Source: Beijerinckia sp. L45 (lineage in GTDB: Bacteria > Pseudomonadota > Alphaproteobacteria > Rhizobiales > Beijerinckiaceae). Taken from it: 50,303 nucleotides of DNA. Below, piece after piece: positions 1-8,327 of the stretch; the stretch's first letter is position 1, and the number at the start of each line of letters is the position of its first letter. The notes under the pieces are model-generated. The model did no database searches, had not been told where the DNA came from, and saw only the letters and a program-made list of their open reading frames with translations. Both the position numbers and the translations under genes were made by a program. The DNA is taken from assembly GCF_009765775.1 (NCBI RefSeq), contig NZ_LMUU01000139.1, positions 36,517 to 86,819 on the forward strand, written 5' to 3'.

Positions 1-543
1 CTCTGCACGGTGCCGTTCTGGACCTCGAACATCATCCGGATGATCTCGTGGATCCCCCTGCTCGGCAAGGAAGGCCTGATCAATTCCGCCCTGCTCGGCC
101 TCGGCGTCATCCACGAGCCGCTCGGTTTCCTGCTCTACTCGAGCTTCGCCGTCGTCGTCGCTTACGTGCATCAGCTGACCATCTTCATGGTCGTGCCGAT
201 CTTCAATTCCATGGCGCGGATCGACAAACGCGTGGTCGAGGCGGCGATCGACGCCGGCGCCAGCCGCTTCGACATCATGCGGCTGGTCATCGTGCCGCTG
301 TCGAAGAGCGGCGTGGCGCTCGGCTCGATCTTCGTCGTCTCCATCGTCATGGGCGACTTCTTCGTCACCAAGGTGATGTCCGGCGGCGGCTCCGCCTCGG
401 TCGTCGGCGCCTTCTACGAAGACATTTCCGTGCTGCAGTACCCCACCGCGGCGGCGAGCGCGGTGATCCTGACCGTGGTGCTCATGGCGGCCGTGGCGCT
501 GATTTTGCGGACCGTCGATATCCGCAAGGAGATCACGCGATGA
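1..543 (+). CDS. ABC importer permease (PotB-like), 5' end outside window
   Basis: Inner-membrane permease subunit of an ABC importer of the spermidine/putrescine type. The reading frame is open from base 1 and the 180 visible residues begin inside the PFWTS segment typical of the interior of PotB-like permeases, so the true start lies upstream. The EAA loop that contacts the ATPase is at visible residues 78-105 (VEAAIDAGAS...). Several hydrophobic segments follow, and the protein ends in a short basic tail. The stop codon overlaps the next permease start by 4 nt (ATGA), so the two are translationally coupled. The substrate-binding protein is not in the window and is probably upstream. The substrate cannot be read from the sequence; 'polyamine-like' is only the family label. 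Confidence 0.9.
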   Translation, partial: LCTVPFWTSNIIRMISWIPLLGKEGLINSALLGLGVIHEPLGFLLYSSFAVVVAYVHQLTIFMVVPIFNSMARIDKRVVEAAIDAGASRFDIMRLVIVPLSKSGVALGSIFVVSIVMGDFFVTKVMSGGGSASVVGAFYEDISVLQYPTAAASAVILTVVLMAAVALILRTVDIRKEITR

Positions 544-1433
544 CTGGCGCCCCTGTCAACGAGCTTCCGGCAGAACCGCGGGCACTCCGCCGCGCCATCG
601 CACCACGGCGCGGCGGGCGGCCCTGGACCTTCTATGTTCTCGCCACCCTCTTCACGCTCTACGTCGTGGCGCTCTACGGCCCGATGATCTGCATCTACAT
701 CTTGTCGTTCCAGGACGTGCGGGGGGGCCTCGTCTTTCCGATGAAGGGCCTGTCGATGCACTGGTTCGTCGATCTCTTCACCCAGGTGCGGACCGGCGAC
801 GTCAAGGGCGCCTTCGATCGGTCGATCAAGCTCGCCATCGTGGTGACGATCGTGACGGTCGTGGTGTCCTTCATGGCGGCGATGGCGTTCCGCCGCCGCT
901 TTCCCGGCGACAATACCGTGTTCACCCTCATGATCGGCAGCCTGGTGGCGCCGGGCCTGGTGCTCGGAATCGGCGTCGGCCTGCTGTTCAACGCGCTCGG
1001 CATCGACACGTCCTGGTATGGCTCAGCGCTCGGCGCTCAGCTGTCCTGGACCCTGCCCTTCGGCGTGCTGGTGATGTTCGCGGTGATGTCGCGGTTCAAT
1101 TCCGCCTGGGAAGAGGCCGCGCACGACCTCGGCGCCTCCGCCTGGCAGACGATCCGGCTGGTGATCATCCCGGTGCTGGCGCCGGGATTGGTCGCCGTGG
1201 CGCTGTTTGGCTTCACCCTGTCCTATGACGAATTCGCCCGCACCCTGCAGACGGCCGGGCCGCAAAACACGCTGCCGCTCGAGATCTGGAGCATGACGAT
1301 GAACGTCACCTCGCCGTCGCTCTACGCGCTCGGCACGGTCACGACGATCGTCTCCTTCCTGATCATCGGCGCGAGCCTCGGCACCATCGTGCTGATGCAA
1401 AGACGACGCGGCAATCGCGTCGGCTCACACTGA
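540..1433 (+). CDS. ABC importer permease (PotC-like)
   Basis: Second inner-membrane permease of the same importer, 297 aa, a normal length for PotC-like proteins. The ATG at 540 overlaps the stop of the first permease (ATGA). A longer open frame extends upstream, but it only shadows that gene. A basic N-terminal stretch (about 1-28) precedes the first membrane helix (about 29-52). Further helices follow, and an EAA loop lies near residues 188-213 (EEAAHDLGAS...), the coupling helix that docks on the ATPase. The ATPase gene follows within 15 nt. The family is clear; the substrate is unknown. Confidence 0.93.
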   Translation: MTGAPVNELPAEPRALRRAIAPRRGGRPWTFYVLATLFTLYVVALYGPMICIYILSFQDVRGGLVFPMKGLSMHWFVDLFTQVRTGDVKGAFDRSIKLAIVVTIVTVVVSFMAAMAFRRRFPGDNTVFTLMIGSLVAPGLVLGIGVGLLFNALGIDTSWYGSALGAQLSWTLPFGVLVMFAVMSRFNSAWEEAAHDLGASAWQTIRLVIIPVLAPGLVAVALFGFTLSYDEFARTLQTAGPQNTLPLEIWSMTMNVTSPSLYALGTVTTIVSFLIIGASLGTIVLMQRRRGNRVGSH

Positions 1434-1447
1434 CGGAGATGGTGGCG

Positions 1448-2548
1448 ATGACGGTGCAACGCGGCGACATCGAGCTCGCCGGTCTCTGCAAGAGCTACGA
1501 CGGACTGACCAACGTCGTGCAGGGCGTGAATCTCAAAATCCCGAACGGCGCCTATTGCTGCTTTCTCGGGCCGTCGGGCTGCGGCAAGACCACCATTCTG
1601 CGGATGATCGCCGGCCACGAGGATCCAACGGACGGCGAGATCCTGATCGGCGGCGGCAACGTCGTCGGCCTGCCGCCGGTCGCGCGCGGCACCGCGATGA
1701 TGTTTCAGTCCTACGCCCTGTTTCCGCATCTCACCGTGCGCGACAACATCGCCTTCGCGCTGCGGGTGCGCGGCCTCTCCAAGACCGACCGCTACCGCCA
1801 GACCGATGCGATGATCGAGAAGGTGCGGCTGACCGAGCTCGCCAATCGCCTGCCCGCAAACCTCTCCGGTGGCCAGCAGCAGCGCGTGGCGTTGGCGCGT
1901 GCCGCGATCACCGAGCCGCGGGTTCTGCTGCTCGACGAGCCGCTTTCCGCCCTGGACGAGCAGCTGCGGGTGCAGATGCGCACGGAATTGCGCCGCATGC
2001 AGCGCGACCTCGGCATCACCTTCGTCCACGTCACCCATTCGCAGCTGGAGGCCATCGCGCTCGCCGACCTCGTGGTGGTGATGGAGAAGGGGGAGATCAA
2101 GCAGGCCGGCCCCGCACGCGAAGTCTACGCCAGCCCCAGGGATCGCTATGTCGCGGAATTTCTAGGCGGCCAGAATGTATTTTCCGGCGCCGTCGCGGCG
2201 GTCGACGACGAGCATGCGACCTTCACAGCGCCGGAACTGCGCGCCGTTTCGGTGCCGATCGGCACCGGGCACGTTAGTCGGGGCGACCGGATCGATATCG
2301 CGGTGCGCCGCGACGACATCGATCTGGTGCGCCCCGGCAAGGACCTGTCCGCAGCGACGTCCTCGATCGCCAGCCGCGTGCTCGCCGTCGAATACCAGGG
2401 CAATTTCGTGAAAGTCTTGCTCGACGCGATCGGGACGGACGAATTCGTCGCCTACGTGCCCGAACGCATTTTCTTCAAAGATCCCTACACGATCGGCGAC
2501 GTCGTCATGGCGTCCTGGCCGACCGATCATGCCCGCCTGCTCCGCTGA
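1448..2548 (+). CDS. ABC importer ATP-binding protein (PotA-like)
   Basis: Cytoplasmic ATPase that energises the two preceding permeases, 366 aa from the chosen start. Motifs: Walker A GPSGCGKT (41-48), Q-loop Gln87, signature LSGGQ (139-143), Walker B VLLLDEP (159-165), H-loop His197. The loop reads THSQLEA rather than the common THDQEEA. A C-terminal extension of about 130 residues fits the TOBE domain of this family. An upstream in-frame ATG at 1439 directly abuts the GGAG at 1435-1438, whereas the ATG at 1448 is spaced 9 nt from it, so 1448 is preferred. It is the third gene of the operon and is followed by a hydrolase after 51 nt. Confidence 0.93.
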   Translation: MTVQRGDIELAGLCKSYDGLTNVVQGVNLKIPNGAYCCFLGPSGCGKTTILRMIAGHEDPTDGEILIGGGNVVGLPPVARGTAMMFQSYALFPHLTVRDNIAFALRVRGLSKTDRYRQTDAMIEKVRLTELANRLPANLSGGQQQRVALARAAITEPRVLLLDEPLSALDEQLRVQMRTELRRMQRDLGITFVHVTHSQLEAIALADLVVVMEKGEIKQAGPAREVYASPRDRYVAEFLGGQNVFSGAVAAVDDEHATFTAPELRAVSVPIGTGHVSRGDRIDIAVRRDDIDLVRPGKDLSAATSSIASRVLAVEYQGNFVKVLLDAIGTDEFVAYVPERIFFKDPYTIGDVVMASWPTDHARLLR

Positions 2549-2599
2549 GAGCCGACGATTTCGAAACCGCACATCCGTGCATCAAGGGGAGGTCAAGCA

Positions 2600-3616
2600 A
2601 TGGTTGATTACGAGATTTTCGAGCTGGGCGATATCGTCCTGCAGTCCGGCCAGACTCTGCGGGCCGCGAAGATGGCATACAAGACCTACGGCACGCTCAG
2701 TGCGGCCAAGGACAACGTCATCGTCTATCCCTGCTGGTACTCGGGGACGCATGTCGAGAACGAGTGGCTGATCGGCCCGGGCCTGGCGCTCGACCCGGAA
2801 AAGTACTTCATCATCATCCCGAACATGTTCGGCAACGGCCTGTCGACCTCGGCGAGCAACACGCCCGCTCCCTACAACGGCTCGCGCTTCCCCAAGATCA
2901 CCGCCTACGACAACGTCGCGCAACAGCACCGGCTGGTGACCGAAAAGTTTGGCATCACGACGATCAAGCTCGTCACCGGCTGGTCGATGGGCGCGCTGCA
3001 GACCTATCACTGGGGCGCGATGTATCCGGACATGGTCGAGCGCATCCTGCCGTTCCAGGGTTCGGCGAAATGTTCGCGGCACAACTTCGTCTTCCTCGAA
3101 GGCGTGCGCTCCGCGCTGATGTGCGACGCGGCCTTCATGGACGGTTTCTACACCGAGCAGCCGCAGAAGGGCCTGCGCGCGGCAGCCCGCGTCTACGCCG
3201 GCTGGGGCTTGTCGCAGGAATTCTATCGCATCGAGGCCGACATCCAGAAGATGGGCTACGCCTCGCTCGAGGATTTTCTCGTCGGATTCTGGGAAGGCTG
3301 GCTGCTCTCCAAGGATGCCAACAATCTCCTCACCATGCTGTGGACATGGCAGAACGGCGACATTTCCAACAATCCGCTCTACGGCGGCGACTACAAGAAG
3401 GCGCTGGCCGGCATCAAGGCCAAGGCCGTCGTCATGCCGGCCTCCACCGACCTCTATTTCCCGCCGGCCGACAATGCGATCGAGGTCGAGCACATGCCGA
3501 ACGCGAAGCTGCACGTGGTCGACACCTATTGGGGCCACTTCGCCGGCGGTCCGGGCACCAGCCCCGACGACATCAAGATCCTCGACATCGCGCTGAAGGA
3601 ATTGCTCGCGAGCTGA
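2600..3616 (+). CDS. MetX-like alpha/beta hydrolase
   Basis: Cytoplasmic alpha/beta-hydrolase-fold protein of 338 aa resembling homoserine O-acetyltransferases (MetX). The nucleophile elbow is GWSMGA with Ser129. The probable triad is completed by Asp284 (in STDLYFPP) and His313 (in WGHFAGGPG). There is no signal peptide. A strong ribosome site (AAGGGGAGG) precedes the ATG. It is the last gene of the ABC importer operon, so it may process the imported compound. That is inference from position: the family also contains hydrolases that are not acetyltransferases, and nothing here marks it as a methionine-pathway enzyme. A 22-bp palindrome follows the stop codon. Confidence 0.85.
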   Translation: MVDYEIFELGDIVLQSGQTLRAAKMAYKTYGTLSAAKDNVIVYPCWYSGTHVENEWLIGPGLALDPEKYFIIIPNMFGNGLSTSASNTPAPYNGSRFPKITAYDNVAQQHRLVTEKFGITTIKLVTGWSMGALQTYHWGAMYPDMVERILPFQGSAKCSRHNFVFLEGVRSALMCDAAFMDGFYTEQPQKGLRAAARVYAGWGLSQEFYRIEADIQKMGYASLEDFLVGFWEGWLLSKDANNLLTMLWTWQNGDISNNPLYGGDYKKALAGIKAKAVVMPASTDLYFPPADNAIEVEHMPNAKLHVVDTYWGHFAGGPGTSPDDIKILDIALKELLAS

Positions 3617-3632
3617 ACCAAGTCGACGATCG

Positions 3633-3654
3633 GCGAGGCGCGATCGCGCCTCGC
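3633..3654. terminator. Perfect 22-bp palindrome between convergent genes
   Basis: The half-site GCGAGGCGCGA at 3633-3643 is followed immediately by its exact reverse complement. It lies in the 43-nt gap between the hydrolase (+) and the cytochrome c gene (-). Position and GC content fit a bidirectional transcription stop, but there is no U-run on either side, so the terminator role is inferred. Confidence 0.55.
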
Positions 3655-3659
3655 TTCAC

Positions 3660-4103
3660 CTACTGCCGAAGCTTTTCCACGTCGCGTGCCGCGAGCGCCG
3701 GAGCCGCATTGCCCCAGCTGTTGCGGATATAGGTGAGGACATCCGCGACCTGATCGTCGGACAGGCGCCAGCCGAGCGAAGGCATGGCCGCTCCGGTCGG
3801 CGAGGCATCCGTCGCCCCGGAGCGGCCGCCCTGCAGCACCATGATGATCGGCCAGGCGGCGTTCTTCTGCTGCACCACGTCGCTCTTCGCGAGTTTTGGA
3901 AACAGGTTCGGGACACCCTCCCCCGTCGCGCGATGGCAGGCCATGCAGGTGTCGGTGTAGATCGCTAGGCCCGCAACCATGCGCGGATCGTCGGCGGCGA
4001 TCGGTGCCGTCTTGGTAGTCTCCGCATTGGCGGCGCCGCCTTGAGCGAGCGCGACGACGGCAAGGCCCAGCGCAGCAACGGTCTGGCGGATCGATACGCT
4101 CAT
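3660..4103 (-). CDS. Monoheme cytochrome c, electron acceptor of the GMC dehydrogenase
   Basis: Small secreted c-type cytochrome of 147 aa. A signal peptide (about 1-27, cleavage after AANA) is followed by one heme-attachment motif, CMACH (53-57), with a likely axial Met107 in AAMPSLGW. The ATG at 4103 overlaps the stop of the upstream GMC subunit by 4 nt (ATGA), so they are coupled and probably work together, with FADH2 electrons passed to this heme. Classical FAD-dependent sugar or gluconate dehydrogenases use a triheme cytochrome of roughly 450 aa; this one carries a single heme. A longer upstream frame is a shadow of the GMC gene. Confidence 0.9.
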   Translation of the reverse strand: MSVSIRQTVAALGLAVVALAQGGAANAETTKTAPIAADDPRMVAGLAIYTDTCMACHRATGEGVPNLFPKLAKSDVVQQKNAAWPIIMVLQGGRSGATDASPTGAAMPSLGWRLSDDQVADVLTYIRNSWGNAAPALAARDVEKLRQ

Positions 4104-5866
4104 ACCGTCACCAGCGGGCCGGGATTTTTGAGGTAAGTCGTCTTGATCGCATTCAGCGCCCAGTAGGTCAGCGCACCGACGGTGCCGGTCGGATTGTAGC
4201 CGGCGTTCTGCGGAAAGGCCGAGGCCCCCATGACGAATACGTTGGAGACGTCCCAGCTCTGCAGATACTTGTTGAGCGCGCTGGTCTTGGGATCGCTGCC
4301 CATCACCGCCCCGCCGGTATTGTGGGTGGTTTGATACGGCACCACCGACCAGGGTTCGGTGATGGTGTTGAGCACGGTCTGTTTGGCACCCATCGTCTTG
4401 GCGATATCGACGCAATGCTCGGCCATCCAGCGCGCCATCTTCCGCTCGTTGTCCTGAAAATCGAACGTCATCCGCAACAGAGGCCGCCCGAGCGGGTCCT
4501 TGTAAGTCGGGTCGAGGTCGAGATAGCAGTCGCGATAGCTCATCACGCTGCCGGCGGCGTTGACGGTCGTCACCTTCTGATAGGTGTCGGCGGTAGCGCG
4601 CTTCCAGGCGGCGCCCCAGGTCGGCGTGCCCGGCGGCACCGGGCGATAGCTGATCGGCCGGCCGTTCGTATGGGCCGAGGTGATCGAAGCGCCGCCGACG
4701 AAGCCGAGGCCGCCATGATCGAAGTTGTCGCCATTGTAGTCGTCGGCGGTGACGCCGAGCGAACCCGAGGCGGCAAAGGGATTGAAGCGCGCGCTTTCGA
4801 AGAACGCCGTCGACCCAGAACTCGACTGGTAGGCGTAATTGCGCCCGACGACACCTTCGTTGCGATCACGGTCGTAGGGCTTGCCGATCCCCGACAGCAG
4901 CATGAGGCGGACGTTGAACAGCGCATAGGCGCAGAGCAAAACGAGATCGCCCGGCTGTTCGAATTCGACACCATCCTTGTCGACATAGGTGACGCCTGTC
5001 GCATGCTTGCCGTCGGCGGAGAGGTTGACCTTGGTGACCTCGCATTCGGTGCGGGCCTCGAACGTTTTCTCGCGCATCAGCGCCGGCAGCACGCAGGTTT
5101 GCGGGCTCGACTTGGCATAGTTGGCGCAGCCGAAGCGCTCGCAGAAGCCGCAATAGGTGCAGGGCGCGAGCGAGCAGCCATAAGTGTTGGTATAGGCTGT
5201 CGACAGATTGGCGGAGGGCCGCGGAAACGGATGCAGCCCATGCTCCCGCGCGGCCTTGGCAAAGAGATCCTGGGCGTAGCCCTGCTTCAGCGGCGGCGTG
5301 GGATAGCCGCGTTGACGCGCGCCTTCGAACGGATTGCCCTCTTCTTGAATCTTGCCACGAAGATTGCCGGCGACGCCGGAGATCCCGCAGAGGTATTCGA
5401 ACGCATCGTAATGCGGCTCGAGCTCGTCATAAGTCACGCCCCAGTCCTGGATCTGATGACCCTGCGGTAGCGCGGCGGCGCCGTAGCGCGCGGTCAGATG
5501 ACTGTTGATGACGAAGTCGTTCGGCAGGAAACGCCAGGTCTGGCCGTTCCAATGCATGCCGGAGCCGCCGACGCCGCTGCCCGGCAAAAAGCTGCCCCAA
5601 CTGCGGATCGGCAACGCCGTCTGCGCTGGCGTGTTGCGCATCGTCAGGGTTTCCTGCGCCGGCTTCACCAGGGTCTCCTGGCGCGCGGAGTAACGCAGCT
5701 CGTCGGCGGCGGTGCCGATGTTGAAGTCGGTCGCGGTGTCGCGCCACGGGCCGCGCTCGATCGCGACGACGTCAAGACCCTGGCGCGCCAGTTCGAGCGC
5801 GAGGATCGAGCCGGTCCAGCCGAGCCCGACGATGACGACGCCTTTGCGGGGGAGGATTGTCGTCAT
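4100..5866 (-). CDS. GMC-family FAD dehydrogenase, large subunit
   Basis: 588-aa flavoprotein of the GMC oxidoreductase superfamily, in the group of gluconate 2-dehydrogenase / FAD-dehydrogenase catalytic subunits. The FAD-binding GLGWTG sits at residues 14-19 with an acidic ERG at strand 2. The C-terminal catalytic pair is His515 (in THNTGGAVMG) and Asn558 (in NPTGTVG). Cysteines at 231, 236, 239, 242, 247 and 258 form a cluster that in related dehydrogenases holds an Fe-S centre. There is no signal peptide of its own, so export would depend on the Tat signal of the small subunit (hitchhiker model). It overlaps both neighbours by 4 nt. The substrate is unknown: a sugar, sugar acid or alcohol. 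Confidence 0.9.
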   Translation of the reverse strand: MTTILPRKGVVIVGLGWTGSILALELARQGLDVVAIERGPWRDTATDFNIGTAADELRYSARQETLVKPAQETLTMRNTPAQTALPIRSWGSFLPGSGVGGSGMHWNGQTWRFLPNDFVINSHLTARYGAAALPQGHQIQDWGVTYDELEPHYDAFEYLCGISGVAGNLRGKIQEEGNPFEGARQRGYPTPPLKQGYAQDLFAKAAREHGLHPFPRPSANLSTAYTNTYGCSLAPCTYCGFCERFGCANYAKSSPQTCVLPALMREKTFEARTECEVTKVNLSADGKHATGVTYVDKDGVEFEQPGDLVLLCAYALFNVRLMLLSGIGKPYDRDRNEGVVGRNYAYQSSSGSTAFFESARFNPFAASGSLGVTADDYNGDNFDHGGLGFVGGASITSAHTNGRPISYRPVPPGTPTWGAAWKRATADTYQKVTTVNAAGSVMSYRDCYLDLDPTYKDPLGRPLLRMTFDFQDNERKMARWMAEHCVDIAKTMGAKQTVLNTITEPWSVVPYQTTHNTGGAVMGSDPKTSALNKYLQSWDVSNVFVMGASAFPQNAGYNPTGTVGALTYWALNAIKTTYLKNPGPLVTV

Positions 5867-6597
5867 TTGCCGGGCTTCGTCCATTCGGCGCGGCCCTGGA
5901 TCGAGACCGGCGGGCGCGTGTAGGGCTGGTTCGGATTGGCAATGACGTCGCGATAATCGTAACGCGTGCCGGGAAAGCCGACGAGCTTCCAGCCGGCCAT
6001 CTCGTGGTTGCCGCCATAGACGGGATCGGCGAAATAGCCTTCCATCGCGTTGGTGTGGACGGCTGCGAAGAGCATCTTGGCGCTGAAGCCGGGAAGTTTG
6101 ACGTCCCCCTTCTGCAGGCCTTTCAGCAGCGTGTCCTGCTCGGCGGCGCTGAGCGCCTCGAAAGCGCGGCCGTCGAACGTCGCCTTGCAGTAAGTCGCGA
6201 GCGCGGCGAGCCCGTTGCGATACTGCTCGCGCGGCGTCAACGGGCTCTGCGCACCCTGCGAGGGCAGCGTATGCTCGGGAAACGGCCCCTTGGTGTAGCG
6301 CGTCTCGTTGGTTCCGTAGGAGCCGGCAAGCTGGCGGTCGATGAAGACGGTGCAGCCGGCATCCTTGCCACCGAGGCCCAGCTCGTCCGACGGAATCAGA
6401 CGATCGACGATGGCGTCGATCGTCGCGGCCTCGTCCGGGGTGAGGAATTGCAGCGGGCCGGGCACGACGGGTGCCGGCGGATGCGCATCGTTCGGCTCCC
6501 ATGGCATCTCGCCCGAGATGGTTCGGCCGAGCGCCGGCGTCGCCAGCGCGGCAACCGCGGAGGCCGCTAAAACCTCGCGTCGCGTTTTGTAGACCAT
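5863..6597 (-). CDS. GMC dehydrogenase small subunit (gluconate 2-dehydrogenase subunit 3 family)
   Basis: 244-aa small (gamma) subunit of an exported FAD dehydrogenase. The N-terminus carries a twin-arginine signal (TRREVL at residues 5-10, then an Ala-rich hydrophobic stretch ending ATPALG). The remainder matches the 'gluconate 2-dehydrogenase subunit 3' family, a chaperone-like partner that carries the catalytic subunit through the Tat pore. The stop overlaps the start of the FAD subunit (ATGA). The gene order small subunit, FAD subunit, cytochrome matches known three-part dehydrogenases. The complex is expected on the periplasmic side. Confidence 0.9.
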   Translation of the reverse strand: MVYKTRREVLAASAVAALATPALGRTISGEMPWEPNDAHPPAPVVPGPLQFLTPDEAATIDAIVDRLIPSDELGLGGKDAGCTVFIDRQLAGSYGTNETRYTKGPFPEHTLPSQGAQSPLTPREQYRNGLAALATYCKATFDGRAFEALSAAEQDTLLKGLQKGDVKLPGFSAKMLFAAVHTNAMEGYFADPVYGGNHEMAGWKLVGFPGTRYDYRDVIANPNQPYTRPPVSIQGRAEWTKPGK

Positions 6598-6672
6598 GCC
6601 TCAATCCCCCGCGTCGCCTGTGTTACGGGCGGCGTTTCGCTGATGCAATGGGCCTGTGAAGGGCCGAAGGGG

Positions 6673-7455
6673 CTAGGCGACGATCGGAGTCCGCAGCTCG
6701 CTCAAGCCCTCGATTTTCGCCACCATCACGTCGCCGGGGTTCACCTTGCCGACGCCCTTCGGCGTGCCCGTGTAGATGAGATCGCCGGCAGCGAGGCCGA
6801 ACGCGGTCGACAGATGGGCGATGATCTCAGCGGTGTTCCAGATCATGTCCTTCAGGTTGCCCTCGGTCACCACTTTGTTGTTGACGGTAAGGACGATCGT
6901 GCCGGCGCTGATGTGGCCGCTGGCGCTGACCGGCGTGATCGCCGAGCACGGCGCGGACTGTTCGAACGACTTGCCGGATTCCCAGGGCTGGCGCTTTTCC
7001 TGCGCGGCGTTCTGCAGGTCGCGGCGGGTCATGTCCAAGCCCACGGCATAGCCGTAGACGTGATCGAGCGCATGCTCGACGGGGATGTTCATGCCGCCCG
7101 ACTTCATCGCCAGGACCAGCTCGATCTCATGCTCATAGTCGTGCGTCAGCGACGGGAAGGTCACGGGCTCGCCGCTCTGCACGATCATGTCGCGCGCCTT
7201 CTGGAAGAACAGCGGCGGCTGACTGCGGTCGTGGTTGAGCTCTTCGACATGGGCCAGGTAGTTGCGGCCGATACAATAGATGCGGCGCACCTGGAATTTT
7301 GCATCCGAGCCGACGATCGGCAGCGTCGGCACCGGCAAAGCCGGCAGCGCGAGCCGCGGCGCGGCACCTGTCTCAGCCGCTACGGCGGCGAGCGGCATCG
7401 ATGCGACGCCGGCGAGACCGGCAGTAGCAGTGAGGAAACGGCGACGATTCTGCAT
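6673..7455 (-). CDS. FAH-family hydrolase/isomerase with Tat signal
   Basis: 260-aa member of the fumarylacetoacetate hydrolase superfamily, the fold of hydratases and acylpyruvate/2-oxo-acid hydrolases and isomerases. Putative metal ligands are Glu110 and Glu112 (HEIEL) and Asp141 (GLDMTRRD). TGTPKGVG is the conserved late motif. Residues 1-27 look like a Tat export signal: NRRRFLTA followed by a hydrophobic stretch and AAVAA. FAH enzymes are normally cytoplasmic, so export is unusual. It lies 53 nt after a paralogue that lacks the signal and 75 nt before the Tat small subunit of the GMC dehydrogenase, which suggests a shared periplasmic pathway. Confidence 0.87.
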   Translation of the reverse strand: MQNRRRFLTATAGLAGVASMPLAAVAAETGAAPRLALPALPVPTLPIVGSDAKFQVRRIYCIGRNYLAHVEELNHDRSQPPLFFQKARDMIVQSGEPVTFPSLTHDYEHEIELVLAMKSGGMNIPVEHALDHVYGYAVGLDMTRRDLQNAAQEKRQPWESGKSFEQSAPCSAITPVSASGHISAGTIVLTVNNKVVTEGNLKDMIWNTAEIIAHLSTAFGLAAGDLIYTGTPKGVGKVNPGDVMVAKIEGLSELRTPIVA

Positions 7456-7508
7456 GATTTTGATCCTTGTTGCGGCCTCGATCAGGGTCGAGGCCGCGTC
7501 GATCGATC

Positions 7509-8198
7509 TCAGACTGGGGCGTAGGTGAACGCGACGGAACCGACGCCGTCGCAGGTGCCGTGGAGCGCATCGCCGGGCTTTACCGAACTCACCCCAGCCG
7601 GCGTGCCGGTCATGATGAGGTCGCCGGGTGCGAGCGCGACGAAGCGCGAGAGATAGGCGATGCTCTCCGGCACCGACCAGATCATCTGGGAAAGGTCACC
7701 GGTCTGGCGCACGGCGCCGTTTACGGTGATCTCGATTTTGCCTTTGGCAGGGTGGCCGATTTTCGAGGCCGGAGCAATCGGCCCGATCGGGCAGGATTGA
7801 TCGAAGCCTTTCGAAAGGTCCCACGGCCGACCCAACTTCTTCGCTACCGCCTGGATGTCGCGGCGCGTCATGTCCACGCCGATGGCGTAACCATAAACGT
7901 GGTTCAGCGCGTCTTCGGCCGCGATATCCTTGCCACCGGTGCCGATCGCCACCACCAGCTCGATCTCGTGGTGCAGGTCCTGCGTCTCGGTCGGGAACGG
8001 CAGAACGTCGAGCGTCGTCACCGCATCTGCGGGCTTCGAAAAGAAGAATGGTGGCTCGCGATCGGGATCATGGCCCATCTCGCGGGCATGGTCGGCGTAG
8101 TTGCGCCCGATGCACCAGATCCGACGGACGGGGAATGCCGCCTCTTCGCCATCGACCGGGACGGACGCCTGCGGCGGCGGATCGATGACGTAACGCAT
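7509..8198 (-). CDS. FAH-family hydrolase/isomerase (cytoplasmic paralogue)
   Basis: 229-aa fumarylacetoacetate hydrolase superfamily protein, first gene of the minus-strand cluster. Putative metal ligands are Glu78 and Glu80 (HEIEL) and Asp109 (GVDMTRRD); TGTPAGVS is the late conserved motif. It is clearly paralogous to the next gene, sharing the CIGRNY, VYGYA and MTRRD blocks, but begins directly with the enzyme domain and has no signal. The pair probably arose by tandem duplication followed by gain or loss of the export signal. The substrate class (acylpyruvate or 2-hydroxyhepta-2,4-diene-1,7-dioate type) cannot be assigned from sequence. Confidence 0.88.
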   Translation of the reverse strand: MRYVIDPPPQASVPVDGEEAAFPVRRIWCIGRNYADHAREMGHDPDREPPFFFSKPADAVTTLDVLPFPTETQDLHHEIELVVAIGTGGKDIAAEDALNHVYGYAIGVDMTRRDIQAVAKKLGRPWDLSKGFDQSCPIGPIAPASKIGHPAKGKIEITVNGAVRQTGDLSQMIWSVPESIAYLSRFVALAPGDLIMTGTPAGVSSVKPGDALHGTCDGVGSVAFTYAPV

Positions 8199-8327
8199 GA
8201 GGTCCCCTCGGGATCATAACCAATACGAAGTTGGCTACGTTGCGAGGGATACCGCGTCAACCGATCCGGCACCCACGACGGCGCTGCTCGGCACGAACCG
8301 CTTCACGCTTGGTTGAAGACAGGCCGG

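Noticed and set aside
5867-6604. Upstream extension of the GMC large subunit frame (to about 834 codons)
   Set aside because: The added part is an out-of-frame shadow of the Tat small subunit; the FAD-binding start and ATGA overlap fix the start at 5866.
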